The translations under genes were made by a program, and so were the position numbers. From Bicyclus anynana (Eukaryota; Arthropoda; Insecta; Lepidoptera; Nymphalidae), in assembly GCF_947172395.1 (NCBI RefSeq), contig NC_069102.1, positions 5,920,442 to 5,984,441 on the forward strand: a stretch of DNA of 64,000 bases, read 5' to 3'. Below the pieces are notes generated by a model. The model searched no databases and had not been told where the DNA came from. It was given only the letters and a program-made list of their open reading frames with translations. Positions 28,401 to 36,033 of this stretch are shown here, one piece after another; position 1 is the stretch's first letter; every line of letters starts with the position of its first letter.

Positions 28401-28537
28401 CTCCATCCCCACACGCAAACAGCGCCGTCAGCATCCTCGTCACCGAGGCGTCTCCTGACACCGGCCCCCCACCTGCAGCACCCCCCACCGTCGTCAGAGT
28501 TCTCGTGCATCGTGAAAGTGACGAGCAACCCAGCTGA
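1198..28537 (+). CDS. NaCP60E: voltage-gated cation channel alpha subunit, DSC1/NaCP60E type (3' two thirds)
   Basis: Four-domain (6TM x 4) channel, the insect paralogue of the para sodium channel. Exons: 1198-1415, 14876-14991, 16455-16642, 17381-17522, [optional 18716-18850], 19995-20209, 20297-20467, 20813-21006, 21330-21561, 21672-21943, 22021-22265, 22341-22659, 22742-23057, 23133-23408, 23484-23780, 23858-24146, 24226-24419, 24490-24692, 24778-25047, 25177-25536, 25614-25836, 26177-26285, 28335-28537 (TGA 28535-28537). All are GT-AG and in phase: 1683 residues, or 1728 with the optional exon. Pore residues are E in domain II (CGEW), E in III (FEGW) and A in IV (SAGW), the DEEA pattern of DSC1/BSC1, against DEKA in para. 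Family members of this type are calcium-permeable, slowly gating cation channels of neuronal membranes. The inactivation linker has MFL where para has MFM. Domain I and the start codon lie left of the window. Confidence 0.95.
2996..3166 (-). mobile_element. short non-autonomous Helitron
   Basis: This copy looks complete. On the plus strand it runs from CTAGCTGACACC to TATAATATTAGTATAGA and is flanked by A (2995) and T (3167), the Helitron target. Read on the minus strand it starts TCTATACTAATATTATAAAG and ends in a GC hairpin plus CTAG. Confidence 0.8.
4908..5050 (+). mobile_element. LINE/SINE 3' tail
   Basis: The stretch carries 'aaaagtgcttgtaaactaag' followed by 'aataaatgaattttgacttt'. The same tail appears at 33615-33745, 50705-50758, 50768-50800 and 52615-52672, and ends the reverse-transcriptase element at 49575-50760. 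I read it as a 5'-truncated copy of that non-LTR family. Confidence 0.7.
5640..5862 (+). mobile_element. tRNA-headed SINE (family A)
   Basis: The head has an A-box-like 'tagcccagtgggtatgacc' and a B-box 'gggttcgaacccggtccggg'. The body 'catgcacctccaa...ttcagttgtgtg...catcgtgaggaaacctgcat' is shared with copies at 7638, 8466, 12713 and 60292. The 3' part is missing after 'ccaatccgcattg'. Confidence 0.8.
7074..7124. repeat. 23-bp near-perfect inverted repeat
   Basis: Arms 7074-7096 and 7102-7124 are complementary with one mismatch around a 5-base loop. I see no terminal-repeat transposon around it; it could be a MITE remnant or a small hairpin. Confidence 0.75.
7638..7950 (+). mobile_element. 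tRNA-headed SINE (family A), nearly full length
   Basis: It runs from 'agcccagtggatatgacctc' through the B-box-like 'gggttcgatttcggtctggg' to the 3' end 'gggttgataaatgatgaatg'. The body includes the palindromic 'cctctcattctgagagg'. The B box is mutated relative to the copy at 60292. Confidence 0.8.
8466..8740 (+). mobile_element. tRNA-headed SINE (family A)
   Basis: The same family as 5640 and 7638, with head 'gagccccgtggatatgacct', an intact B-box 'aggttcgaatccggtccggg' and the body up to 'attcagggaggagaggtg'. The last ~40 bases of the family are lost. Confidence 0.8.
9312..9597 (-). mobile_element. tRNA-headed SINE (family B), minus orientation
   Basis: Starts with the reverse of the poly(A)-ended tail ('tttttattctttacaagtta') and ends with the reversed tRNA-like head 'cactgcgccacggaggtcgt'. 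It matches copies at 10680-10975 and 11158-11460, with an internal deletion (the 'acacgacatcgtaccggaac' part is absent). Confidence 0.8.
9857..10095 (-). mobile_element. tRNA-headed SINE (family A), minus orientation
   Basis: Reverse-oriented family A copy: 'gagtctcctctcag' then 'acgctggccaaatgcggatt', 'cttcacacgtagacaat' and 'ggcagaggtcatattcacg'. The head with the B box is largely lost. Confidence 0.75.
10476..10530. repeat. hAT-like terminal sequence with a 20-bp perfect palindrome
   Basis: The text 'cagagtttctcaaagtgggg' resembles hAT terminal repeats. It is followed by the perfect palindrome GCGAACCCCTAGGGGTTCGC at 10500-10519. I did not find the matching other end. Confidence 0.4.
10680..10975 (-). 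mobile_element. tRNA-headed SINE (family B), minus orientation
   Basis: Begins with a T run (reversed poly(A) tail) and 'attctttacaagttagccc'. It ends in the reversed head 'ccggggatcgaacccaggac'. It faces the plus-oriented copy at 11158-11460, making an inverted SINE pair. Confidence 0.85.
10989..11040. repeat. perfect 21-bp inverted repeat
   Basis: The arms at 10989-11009 and 11020-11040 are exactly complementary (outer ATAGGTATGTGC) around a 10-base spacer. It lies between two inverted family B SINEs. Confidence 0.85.
11158..11460 (+). mobile_element. tRNA-headed SINE (family B), with A-rich tail
   Basis: The head reads 'gcctccgtggcgcagtggtt' with B-box-like 'ggtcctgggttcgattga'. The body goes to 'gggctaacttgtaaagaata' followed by an A-rich tail. 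About 20 bases just after the B box are deleted relative to the copy at 10680. Confidence 0.85.
11779..12003 (-). mobile_element. short non-autonomous Helitron, complete
   Basis: Plus-strand start CTAGCGGACGCCCGCG with the hairpin formed by GCGGACG and CGTCCGC; plus-strand end 'ctttataatattagtgtga'. It is flanked by A (11778) and T (12004). This is the typical lepidopteran Helitron layout, here in minus orientation. Confidence 0.85.
12115..12367 (+). mobile_element. GC-rich repeat ending in a Helitron 3' terminus
   Basis: A GC-rich island in AT-rich intron. It contains 'cccccgtcgcccgca' and 'atcatgggagtgtcat', which recur at 48745-48782, and ends 'gcgaagtcggggcgtgtcgctag' in pieces like a Helitron hairpin plus CTAG. 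Open frames across it on both strands overlap each other and match no protein family I know. Confidence 0.5.
12713..13066 (+). mobile_element. two family A SINEs head to tail in opposite orientation
   Basis: A plus copy (12713-12935) with 'tagctcagtggatatgacct' and B box 'tgttcgaatcctatccgggg' is followed directly by a minus fragment (12936-13066) starting 'aagtctcctctcagaatgag'. The two share 'ggactattggtctaac' and its complement, so the stretch can fold back. Confidence 0.7.
13284..13464. mobile_element. fold-back MITE
   Basis: About 70-base arms are largely complementary: the left begins CCCCTAGCCAAGTAGCAC and the right ends GTGCCACTTGGCTATGGGG. Inner blocks 'gattctctttctacg' and 'catagaaagagaatc' and a central 'cagatcttgatcacgtgatctg' add to the fold. 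Confidence 0.7.
13958..14383 (-). mobile_element. diverged Helitron, minus orientation
   Basis: Plus-strand start 'ctaatggacgcccgcaactt' (hairpin and CTRR end partly mutated) and end 'catttataatattagtata'. The interior shows the shared 'cagccatttatcagtgactt' segment and simple 'aattcaaattcaaaattcaa' sequence. Confidence 0.65.
14414..14475 (-). mobile_element. Helitron 3' terminal fragment
   Basis: Contains 'ctagcgaacgccctcgactt', the reversed terminal hairpin of the family. No far end is visible before the exon at 14876. Confidence 0.5.
14876..14991 (+). CDS. NaCP60E: channel exon: Arg-Ser and Pro-rich part of the I-II linker
   Basis: It completes the AG left by the previous exon (AG|A), then reads SRSRSRSRSVTPSG and a proline run of the form PPPLPAPPPPPPPP, ending one base into a Gly codon. 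Acceptor is tattccag, donor GTAATT. The exon is strongly GC-rich. A Ser-rich, basic start is compatible with kinase sites in the cytoplasmic linker. This is a low-complexity sequence, so support rests on phase and splice sites more than on homology. Confidence 0.7.
15398..16195 (+). mobile_element. 5'-truncated jockey-like LINE
   Basis: An open frame to a TAA at 15980-15982 encodes the C-terminal end of a non-LTR reverse transcriptase. Diagnostic text is KLTLYKTTIRPILTYA, LQTLQNRFLRQITGAP and LRNNDLHRDL, typical of jockey-clade elements of insects. The reverse-transcriptase core is missing, so the copy is dead on its own. The following ~210 bases look like its 3' UTR ('ctttcagccttcgggtcaca'). 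It lies in a channel intron in sense orientation. Confidence 0.8.
16455..16642 (+). CDS. NaCP60E: channel exon: acidic/His-rich unit of the I-II linker
   Basis: After attccag the frame reads GRGALSIAGRQLSDHSNN, then an acidic DDSGVVDDHDEGEHTSDD and PHPHRRHLL, ending at CAA before GTGAGC (phase 0). This exon is the first of three 186-bp tandem copies. Reading through to the second copy's donor (end 16828) also keeps the frame, so an exon of 374 bases with two units is possible. Confidence 0.75.
16484..17079 (+). repeat. 186-bp tandem repeat made from exon plus donor plus intron start
   Basis: Copies start at 16484, 16670 and 16856 (period 186, 62 codons), with a partial fourth at 17031 that fades after about 48 bases. 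Each full copy holds the acidic coding unit, 'ctattaaacaagtgagcatt' with its splice donor, and 'catactttatcag'. The third copy lost 11 bases, shifting the frame to a stop at 16997-16999. Confidence 0.9.
17196..17285. repeat. 42-bp near-perfect hairpin in a channel intron
   Basis: Left arm 17196-17237 and right arm 17244-17285 pair with a single mismatch around a 6-base loop. The structure is only ~95 bases upstream of the exon at 17381. It may be a MITE core or a hairpin RNA source. Confidence 0.85.
17381..17522 (+). CDS. NaCP60E: channel exon: end of the I-II linker
   Basis: The product is ETKKPETKLKNGSK... then KYPLNPDYLNQIVVL plus one base of the next codon. The VVL-type ending just before domain II matches the position where para reads a similar VVLND motif. 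Acceptor ctttttacag, donor GTAAAA. Confidence 0.85.
17523..18712. other. intron sequence, no gene seen
   Basis: AT-rich DNA of about 1.2 kb. A short frame at 17697-17951 has no recognisable family and no coding-like composition. Confidence 0.5.
18713..18902 (+). mobile_element. hAT-like MITE that contains a possible cassette exon (18716-18850)
   Basis: The left end CAGGGGCGGACTGG and right end CCAGTCCACCCCTG are inverted repeats with 13 of 14 matches, and CAGGGGCGGACTGG is a well-known hAT terminal sequence. Flanking 8-base sequences (aatatcgt, ttcctttt) do not match, so no target duplication is visible. Starting right after CAG, 135 bases are open in the channel frame (GADWPYKRAPELPQAE...), begin and end in phase 1, and stop at GCAG|GTTAGT. 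The exon would therefore add 45 residues to the I-II linker without a frame shift. Whether it is used cannot be told from DNA. Confidence 0.6.
18903..19994. other. intron sequence, no gene seen
   Basis: About 1.1 kb of AT-rich DNA before domain II. No repeat family or coding segment stands out. Confidence 0.5.
19995..21561 (+). CDS. NaCP60E: channel domain II exons (four exons)
   Basis: Exons 19995-20209, 20297-20467, 20813-21006 and 21330-21561. S1 lies in DPLFELFITTCIVLNTLFLA; S2 is VFTSIFTLECIMKVMAM; S3 is WNIFDLIIVSASLLDL; the S4 voltage sensor is GLSVLRGLRLLRVLKLAQSW with R/K every third residue; S5 is GALGNLTFVLVIVIYIFAV. The pore carries RILCGEWIEPLWDC, giving the E of the DEEA filter. 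S6 is GNFMVLNLFLALLLNSF. The N-terminal flank DELVDRNCECCVTCC is unusually cysteine-rich (six Cys in about 14 residues). Confidence 0.95.
21672..22659 (+). CDS. NaCP60E: channel domain II-III linker exons (three exons)
   Basis: Exons 21672-21943, 22021-22265 and 22341-22659. The product is hydrophilic and charged: a basic start (RSIVRKKGFLISKSK), acidic and Ser-rich middle parts, then HPWQTLVSYVDEITVGG and a Cys-containing approach CFPKQCYK to domain III. The linker is poorly conserved in the family; assignment follows from phase continuity between the domain II and III exons. Confidence 0.9.
22742..23780 (+). CDS. NaCP60E: channel domain III exons (three exons)
   Basis: Exons 22742-23057, 23133-23408 and 23484-23780. 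S1 is FEWFVLVLIFASSITLCFED; S4 is VLRSLRTLRALRPLRAISRW; S5 is YAIPSIFNVLLVCLVFWLIF; the pore reads LFQVATFEGWMEVMADA. The selectivity position is E where para has K (TFKGW), the hallmark of DSC1-type channels. S6 ends FIGVIIDNFNMLKKK. Confidence 0.95.
23858..25047 (+). CDS. NaCP60E: channel III-IV linker and domain IV exons (four exons)
   Basis: Exons 23858-24146, 24226-24419, 24490-24692 and 24778-25047. The linker has EMFLTESQKHYYTAMKKLG, the fast-inactivation particle with MFL instead of para's MFM. The S4 is LLRVVRVFRIGRILRLIKAA; the pore has LMTSAGWNDVLE (A at the filter); S6 is SFIIISYMIVINMYIAIILE. The exon 24490-24692 is GC-rich (GCC, CTG, ATC codons) between AT-rich neighbours. Confidence 0.95.
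25177..28537 (+). CDS. NaCP60E: channel C-terminal tail exons (four exons)
   Basis: Exons 25177-25536, 25614-25836, 26177-26285 and 28335-28537. The first holds the EF-hand-like region (FISFAQLSDFIASLDPPLG) and an IQ motif (AARTIQRSWREYIK), where calmodulin binds in this family. The last exon is GC-rich and Pro/Ser/Arg-rich, ends RVLVHRESDEQPS and stops at TGA. The 26285 donor is a weak GTTCAT; a second donor GTAATG at 26294 would change frame and give a stop after a few residues. Confidence 0.88.
27250..27465 (+). pseudogene. decayed LINE reverse transcriptase
   Basis: Two conserved blocks occur in the right order: FCDFSQAFDCVPH (27255-27296, then a stop) and IPQGAILGPTLFLL (27412-27455). 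They are reverse-transcriptase motifs of non-LTR elements. Stops and frameshifts separate them. It lies in the last channel intron. Confidence 0.75.
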
Positions 28538-28830
28538 TCTACGATCGAAGAGCCCCCTGAGGCTCCAAACTCCCAATAGTATATAGTAAATTTAAGTACC
28601 AGGCTTACATAAAGACAAAGTGAGTGTCAAAAGTTTTAAAGATCGAATATTGTGTTCACGCACGGGTAACAGTGATATTACAACGGTTAGGTCGTAATTG
28701 TGATTTTAACCAATTTAGGATTAGACGTCGATAAGTATTGTTATATTAAAAAATGAAAACGAAAATATCAATTCCTTTAGTAACAAAATAAAATATAAAA
28801 TTATCGGAGACTTCCATATGCAATAAAAAT
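28538..28830 (+). other. probable 3' UTR of the channel gene
   Basis: After the TGA the DNA becomes AT-rich. Poly(A)-type signals AATAAA occur at 28787-28792 and 28822-28827. The real cleavage site is unknown. Confidence 0.5.
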
Positions 28831-29183
28831 TAAACAAAATAGACTTAAATCACTCATCAAGTTAAACGACAGGTAAAACCGTTTTTAGCTTTACGCTTAA
28901 ATTAGTGAATGCCGATTCGTTAGATGGTTTTTATTATAGTTATTTAAGTACGGAGTAGAGTTGAGCCATTGTACATTACTTTGTTATTGTAAATAGCGTT
29001 ATTATATAATCCAACGACTGTTATAATGTCGGGGTGATTTATTAAGCTACGCAAAATTTATAGTCTTAAATTTACGCAAGGGCTTTTCATACATTCAAAA
29101 TACACGCAGTACTATAAATTTCAGTTTTGGTACATGAATCAAAATTTATAGATAAATAAATATAATACAATAAACGTATATAT

Positions 29184-29533
29184 AGCCCAGGATCCGTGAA
29201 ACATTTTTACAATTGATTACTATCAAGGTAATTTTCCGTGAGACGCTCAACTTTTATATTTACGATAAATTCTTGATTCTGGTAGGAGCTGAGGCTGGAG
29301 GTAACTGGGTTACCAGGTAATAAATTATCTGGTCGTCGGCATGAGATAATGTACCACGCAATTTGTAGGACATTATAAGCAACAGTAAAAATAACATTTA
29401 GTTAGAAACAACTTTTAGTAACCTGGTTATTGAGTCAAGTTGGGACGAGGGGAGTTTACTAAAAGTTGTTACTCACGGAAAATTACCTTGATAGTAATCA
29501 ATAATTGTGAAAATGATCCACGGAAGCTAGGCT
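29184..29533. mobile_element. MITE with ~55-bp terminal inverted repeats
   Basis: The left end 'gcccaggatccgtgaaac' through 'aaggtaattttccgtgag' (29185-29242) is mirrored by 29472-29533 'ctcacggaaaattacctt' to 'ggaagctaggc'. A second, inner inverted repeat uses 'caacttttagtaa' (29409) and 'ttactaaaagttg' (29456). There is no coding sequence inside. Confidence 0.8.
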
Positions 29534-32500
29534 ATTATTCATGTTGGGCCTATTATTGTCCATACTTGACATAGATGTGGGATTTACCTCGTTTTTCTTT
29601 CATGTCTTCACACTATTATCAGTTAAACATGCTTATAATCTTGCTAACTTTTTTAATTACTTATGAGAGCTAAATCAGACGTGACTATTAGGCAGCTTAT
29701 TCCTAATTACTCTTTATACCACATACCGATTATTTTATTTAATAAACTCTCATTCCGATTCCTAGCTATAATACCCCTTCTATTTTTGAAAACGCAAACC
29801 TACCTATTCCTTTTTTTTCATGACAAAACTTAATCACTATTATGTAATTGTATTCCAAGGTAGCTTTAATTAAAGTAAGTAAATTGTAAATCTGTGGTGC
29901 AAATCTAAAGGAATAAACAGACAATTGATTTTTATTCTGCATCACATTTTTACTCAAAAAGCCTTAGATTCAAAAGTTTGTCGGGAGACCCAGACTTAAT
30001 TTTAATTTAGTTTTTATTTTTGGTAATGGTTATCAGAATTTTATTCACACTAGACAATACTCAGTATAGGCTAATGTAGTAGATATATCAAGATAATTCA
30101 GAAGTTCATTTGTATAATTTTAGCATACAATACGTTGTAAGTTCAATTGTTTAGAGATATCTCTGTTAATAATAAGGTCAGTCAGCCACAGACCAATAGG
30201 TGTTACAATTTTTCCGTTTAGAAATAGTAGATTATGAAACAGTTGCATAATGGGAGTCAGGAAAACACGAGTAGATTTTATAAAACGAACGAAGTGAGTC
30301 TTATAATAAGACATGAGTTTTAATAACAAGTTATGCGTGTCATACTCTTCTTTATTTTATCTCATGCAATAGATATTATAACAATGTAACTTTTTATCAA
30401 TCGAAAACAATTACTAATTAATTACATGATCAACTTAAATTCAACGTGACTCCCGTCGCGCCAAAATTCTAAATTCAAAAATTGTAGACGCACGATCTTG
30501 TGTCATAGAGTATATTACGATAGAGCTCTCCAAGTCTCCAGTGTAACCTTATAAACGCTTAAAATTAATTATCATTTTGTTGTATTGTTATTAGCGCTAC
30601 TTTATAATAGTAGGGGAGCCGAAAACGGGATTTTTGCAGTTACTCCTAGGAGTATACCTTGCACGTTGTTCAGTACCTCCTCCAAGTATGAGTCCTTAAT
30701 ATTAGTAGGTACGTTTAAGGCAACCAAAAAAAAACTAACTTCAAAAATACTCGATCAGCACGTCAGATGTGTGACAGGTAGGCGAGTTGATAGCTAAAAG
30801 ACGTGCATTTCGAAAATCTGGCAATTTGAGCGTAACGTAAAGGAATGGGAGGGTTACAAAGTTACAAAATAAAATTCTTATATTTCTGTTATCGAGCCAC
30901 GAGCGCGGTTAATTTTTTACTTATTCTGAATGAAATAACCTCCTGAATGTTGCTCATGTTTTCTGATGATTTCAGTAAGCCAAAGTAATAAGAATTTTCT
31001 TTAAAGTCTGTAATTTTTTTCCCCACCCCCCCACAAAAATGTATATCACCATTTATTCTTTCTATCATCTGATCTAGCAAATCAAACCGAGTCCAATAAC
31101 GCTATAGTAACTGCAAATTTAGTATCCCGGGCTCCGCTACTATAACTAGGTATATGTCACCAAAGATTTGTGACGAATTTTTTATTGCTTCATTCAATAT
31201 CCAGAATCAGAGACATAGTTATCCGCAAACCTTTAATGTACGGACAGCATCGCCCTCTGTTCACACTGTTGTTTATGATAATAATGTTAATTGATAGGTT
31301 GTGTACTGCTTTGAGCATATAATTAAGGCAATTCGACAAATACAGGAAAAAGTGGGATGCTCAGTAGATAAAAGTAATTTATTTTATGTAAGCCAATTGA
31401 TACTAAAATTCAAAATGGCGGACTATGTAGCACTAGACGTAAGAGGCGTTTTGAATTTTGTTCCACCAGAGGAATCGTCATCAAAGAAATGAAATGTCTA
31501 AATATGTGAAATACAGACACACTGCATGACGTGACGGAGCAGCGACAGTGATTGTACCATCATTTTGTGGTAGAGAAAACACCTCAAGCAAGTCCCAGGA
31601 CTTGTGTCCTTGGGTTTAGGTTTAAGGGATCCTTAGAATGCATAAACACACACCTCCCCTGCCCCAAGTGTTCTCCTTGCCCACACTAAACAATTTATGA
31701 CCAATAATTACAACATAAAACACTATCAATAATTACGACACAAAACGTAATACGCACGCACAATATTATTTCACGAAATCACTAACACGACTAGCAGCGT
31801 GACGGTGTCTACGCAACCCAACCAACAATTGAGCTCAAGTCATCAAATACACTCTTATTTATACCATCACTGTTGTAAGAACTGAGTACAAATTCCTGCC
31901 CTCCAGAATAACATAAATCATGAATGTTAATACAACCCATAGTCGAGGAACTCGTAACATTTGGTCTCTGATTTCTTTAGTCAGTCCGGAGATCTATGGT
32001 CTGCCAGTAATAGTAGACACAGTCAAAATACAAATATGATCTCCTGGTACGAAAAGGTATAGAGGTGCCTCTAAAAGAACGACTCGGAAAGTGTGACATA
32101 GTCCGTCATAAATAATGTTCTTTTAAATGGCTAAAAGGTATGAATTATAAGTCCATGTAGTAATGATAATTTAGCATGTTGTATATGTATATACCCGTCC
32201 ATTGTTATAATTATTTGACTTTGAGTTCTAATTAAATCTTGAGCGCACATATAACGTCACTCTAAATGAGATTTGGAGTCTTTGGGACTAAGGAAAAAAA
32301 ACGCAGAAATTTTAAACTATGATCTATGCTGCCTATAGACAATTATCTAAGGTTGAAGTTGAAAATATTATCACCAATTGCTAAATTATTGTGACGTAAA
32401 TAAAAAGGAATGTTTGAAATATACCAGCTTTTTTAAAAAAAAAGTAATAAAAATGTAGGTATACATATAACAAAATAATAATCAAATAAACAAAAACCGG

Positions 32501-33594
32501 CTTCATACGCATAAATTAGGGTTTCTTGAAAAACATGAATGCCTTAAAATCATATTTTTTAATAAACCAACCTTTATGTTGGCATTCTTTGAAGTAAATT
32601 TCCGTAAATACTTATTTAAAAAAACGTAGTATGGACCAAGTCTTTACCTATCCTAACTTTTAATAACGACTAACAAACTTTATTCTATACAATATTACTA
32701 TAAACTCTCAGCACTTACACTATAAAATTTTAGTAAACAAAAATGGGTTCTCGAATTTTTTTTTTACTTCGTTTTTTTTAATTTAAGTAAGTAATTGCTA
32801 CGAAAAATCAAATTTATTTTACTTAATGTACGCACTAACTGAATATAACCAATGTAAACCTACGCGGTTGGCTACATAGCACATCATGAAACAAGCAGAA
32901 AATGGTTTCAACTTTTACGTGTAGTAGGTGTACAGCCATAAAATGTAAAAAAATGGCGATTTATGTAGAAGCTTCGTCTTAACAAGTACGATTTATTAAA
33001 AAAAAACTAGAATTTTCGAAACTTATTTCCAAGCGATTTTTAGATTTTCGACCCTTCTTACACTTTAATGACTAATATTTGTACCACCGCGCTTTTACAA
33101 GATTTACACTAACTACTGCTTAAAAAAGCCCTTTAAATATAGAATTAAAAAAGCCGATTTTTAACCGGAAATTTAAAATTTTAAATAAAAACGAAGTATC
33201 TAACTTAATAGAATAGACATGTTTCACGAATACAGTTTTATTATTATTACTATGTAAATAAGTAGGAAAAGAGAGAAATGCAATAATTTTTTCATAATTT
33301 ACTTAGTAAAACGAGTTAGATATTACTTTTAAATTTACTCATCAATGTACATTATATTAAATGTAATGGTAGTTAGACAAATGCATTAATATAAAACCAT
33401 AGACATAACATGGACTGCAGAAAACATAGACAATAAAAGAAAGAATACAAAACGTACTGTAATATAAAAAAGGTACTCCTGTATTATGGAACCAGCTTTT
33501 TGTGGAAATCTACCAGAAAGTTTAGGTAAAACAATGTTCATATTATATTCTTATTAGAAACATTGTTTCATTTATAGTGCATAAAGAAATCTTT
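29534..33594. other. 4-kb gene-poor region between channel gene and ND-18
   Basis: AT-rich intergenic DNA. Only short frames occur, none with a family I recognise. A short frame near 31415-31489 (MADYVALDVRGVLNF...) is preceded by nothing convincing and is not called as a gene. Confidence 0.5.
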
Positions 33595-33745
33595 CGTAAT
33601 TGATTGTTATTATTGGAACCCTCATAACTTTAATTTTAAGTTTTTGTCTTTAATTATCACCATTAAATCATGACAACTTGATGCTTTAAAAGTGCTTGTT
33701 AACTTTAATTAATTCAAATAAATGAATTTTGACTTTGACTATAGT
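33595..33745 (+). mobile_element. LINE/SINE 3' tail
   Basis: The sequence 'ggaaccctcataactttaat' through 'aataaatgaattttgacttt' parallels 4908-5050 throughout, including the 'aaaagtgcttgt' block. It is a 5'-truncated copy of the same non-LTR family. Confidence 0.7.
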
Positions 33746-34809
33746 TACTAAGGTTAACTTTATTTCATGTAGCATGAATGATTAAGAAATTTATGATTCG
33801 AAGTTAGTCAGGCATATACTATGTAAGAGTTTAGAAAACATAATTTCATTGTTATTTTAAAGTTTTAAATGCTAATATATATGCAATGCTAATATATATA
33901 TTATGTTTTTTTAATAATTAATAATTCATTAACATTTAAAAATACATATATACATTTTATGAAGTTATTTGTCGGAAATAATTATTGTGATCTGCAGTCT
34001 AAGTTAAGTCTACAAAAGCAAGATGTTGGGCATTGTTCAACTTGTGTATCATACATTATTAAATTTAAATTGTATTATATGTAAATAAAATGTTTTAAGT
34101 GAGACCTGCGAAATATGATTTTCTTCTGAGGTACAAAAATATAAATTAACCATGTTGAAAACTATGATTAAAAAAATATTGAATATTTGCATTTTTATTT
34201 ATAATTTCAGAGTAATTAATATCCCTCAAATATTTTTATCTATCTTAACCACTAACTTCTTGTCTAAACATATAAAAAGTAAAAGATCACTATAAAATAT
34301 AAGTGTAAGATCACAATATGTAAAAAGTAAAAGATCAATCTTTACGAAATATTAAAAACCGTACAGGACCATACCGTAGACCAATTGTGTACCGTCATAG
34401 GACATTATTTAATAGTTAGTAGACGTCCGTTAAGAGCAGTAGGAGTGGCGATTTCGTGACAGGGCTGGATTGAGGTCAAAGGGCTTCCGCTAGTATTGTA
34501 TAATTACAAAAAAGTAATTACAAATTTTGTTAGTTGTGGTTCACATCTTATGCCTACAGTTGGCATAAATAAAAATTCTGTAAATAAATGTTACTTGTCA
34601 ACTTGGGTGTTTTGGGACAAGTTTCTCTATATATTTTTTTGGAATTCTGTTGAATCATTTAAAATGAAAGAGGACATTCACAATGCTTTTTACTGTCATC
34701 AAATAATATACATAATATTAACAATCAATTTAAGCTATTCAAACTTAAATTAGATAAATAAATTTGAATTAATAGGATCTACAAGACAAAAGTATGATTT
34801 CATACCAAT
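33746..34809. other. intergenic DNA, no gene seen
   Basis: About 1.1 kb, very AT-rich. A short direct repeat 'aaaaagtaaaagatca' occurs at about 34275 and 34323. The frame at 34496-34753 has no recognisable family. Confidence 0.5.
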
Positions 34810-36033
34810 TTACTTGGTTGACACCCTAGTGCGACGGTTCCATGCAAAGTTGACACCGTAACTCTTTGGTTTAAAATCCTTTTCAATTTTCGGTACATCC
34901 AAAAACCAAACCCATCCATTCTTTTCGCAATGTTCAATGGCCTCTTCAGGGTTTTTAAACTGTATTTTTAAGTTGGAAAGTGGATCTCCGGTAGATGTCC
35001 AGCCCATTAGTGGGTTTTCCCAACGTTGGCGAGTATCAAACTCCATTTCCCAGTGTTGAATGTTGTTGGTGCCGCTCTGCATAGCATTTTTCGGCGGTTG
35101 GTAGATGCGAACCCGGCGATACTTTACATGTTCTTCGGGCACTCCAGTGATGGGTGATAGGTCCACCTGAAATTTTAATTTTAATTTGTTGCAATAAAAG
35201 TTGTCAATTTTACTAGAATTTTCTTTTTACTAGACATATTTAGACTCTTAATTCACATTATCGTGGGTCACTATAGGGTGAAAAATTTTAATAAAATAAA
35301 ACAAGCGACTTTGAAATCACATAAATGTTTTCACTAATCTAAAAAGTAAAAAAATTATATGTGCTGCCTTCTGATCAATTTGGAGGCGGTACCTTTAGGA
35401 AGGCAGTAGGCTTACCTTTTCAACAAATCAGTGTAAAATTTGCATTCATTTTACTAAGATTTTTCATATAAAGGAGTTATCTAAATAAAAACCTTTAACA
35501 TAGACAAAGTCACAGGTGTTCATTACTGTGATAAACCTACACATGGAAATGCTAAAAATATTTTTGATAGGATATTATACCTTAGTAGGAACAGTAATGG
35601 CAACAACTTGAGTCATTTTCTCCTTTTTTTCTTCTGGTGTGGCAAACACAGATTCATTATCAATTATCGGTGCTTCCTTACGACTTGCAGGATCTTCTGC
35701 AGACAATCTCGAAGATGTGGAGAAAGCAGGAAGTGATCTAAAAAGAAAGAAAAAGATTTTCTATATATGATCTATGGCTGATGTTTTCAGTATTTAGGCA
35801 CCTGAAAAAACGATTGTCGTCGTCTTATAAGGCCTGGAGAAAGGAGAAAAGCTCTGCTATGAGATTTTCTAAATATACGCATCGAAAAATCTAAAATGAA
35901 CTTCAGTTTGTGGATTCTGGGAACACTACTCCTAAGGTCTAGGTTAACTTGGTCTAGGCGGGTATTGGAGCTAGGCTTACCTCGACAGGCCTGTCCTGGA
36001 CAGCCTAGCCGCAGCACCGATTGCTTGTAACAT
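34810..36033 (-). CDS. ND-18: NADH dehydrogenase [ubiquinone] iron-sulfur protein 4 (complex I 18 kDa subunit)
   Basis: Accessory subunit of mitochondrial complex I, placed on the matrix arm near the N-module. Three minus-strand exons: 35981-36033 (ATG at 36031-36033), 35581-35737 and 34810-35166 (stop TAA 34810-34812). They join in phase to 188 residues, close to the usual ~175-185. Residues 1-35 (MLQAIGAAARLSRTGLSR...) form an Arg-rich, acid-free presequence. The conserved core VKYRRVRIYQPPKNAMQSG, WENPLMGWTSTGDPLSN and KSYGVNFAWNRR is unmistakable for NDUFS4. All introns are GT-AG. The gene is convergent with the channel gene and divergent from IBtk (2 kb apart). Exon 3 begins with GTG, an internal Val codon, not a start. 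Confidence 0.97.

Noticed and set aside
31301..31492. 63-codon frame ending VPPEESSSKK
   Set aside because: No splice or promoter context and no recognisable family; left as intergenic.
35164..35166. GTG as a start for a short ND-18 form
   Set aside because: It is the first codon of exon 3 directly after a good acceptor, and upstream exons supply the mitochondrial presequence.
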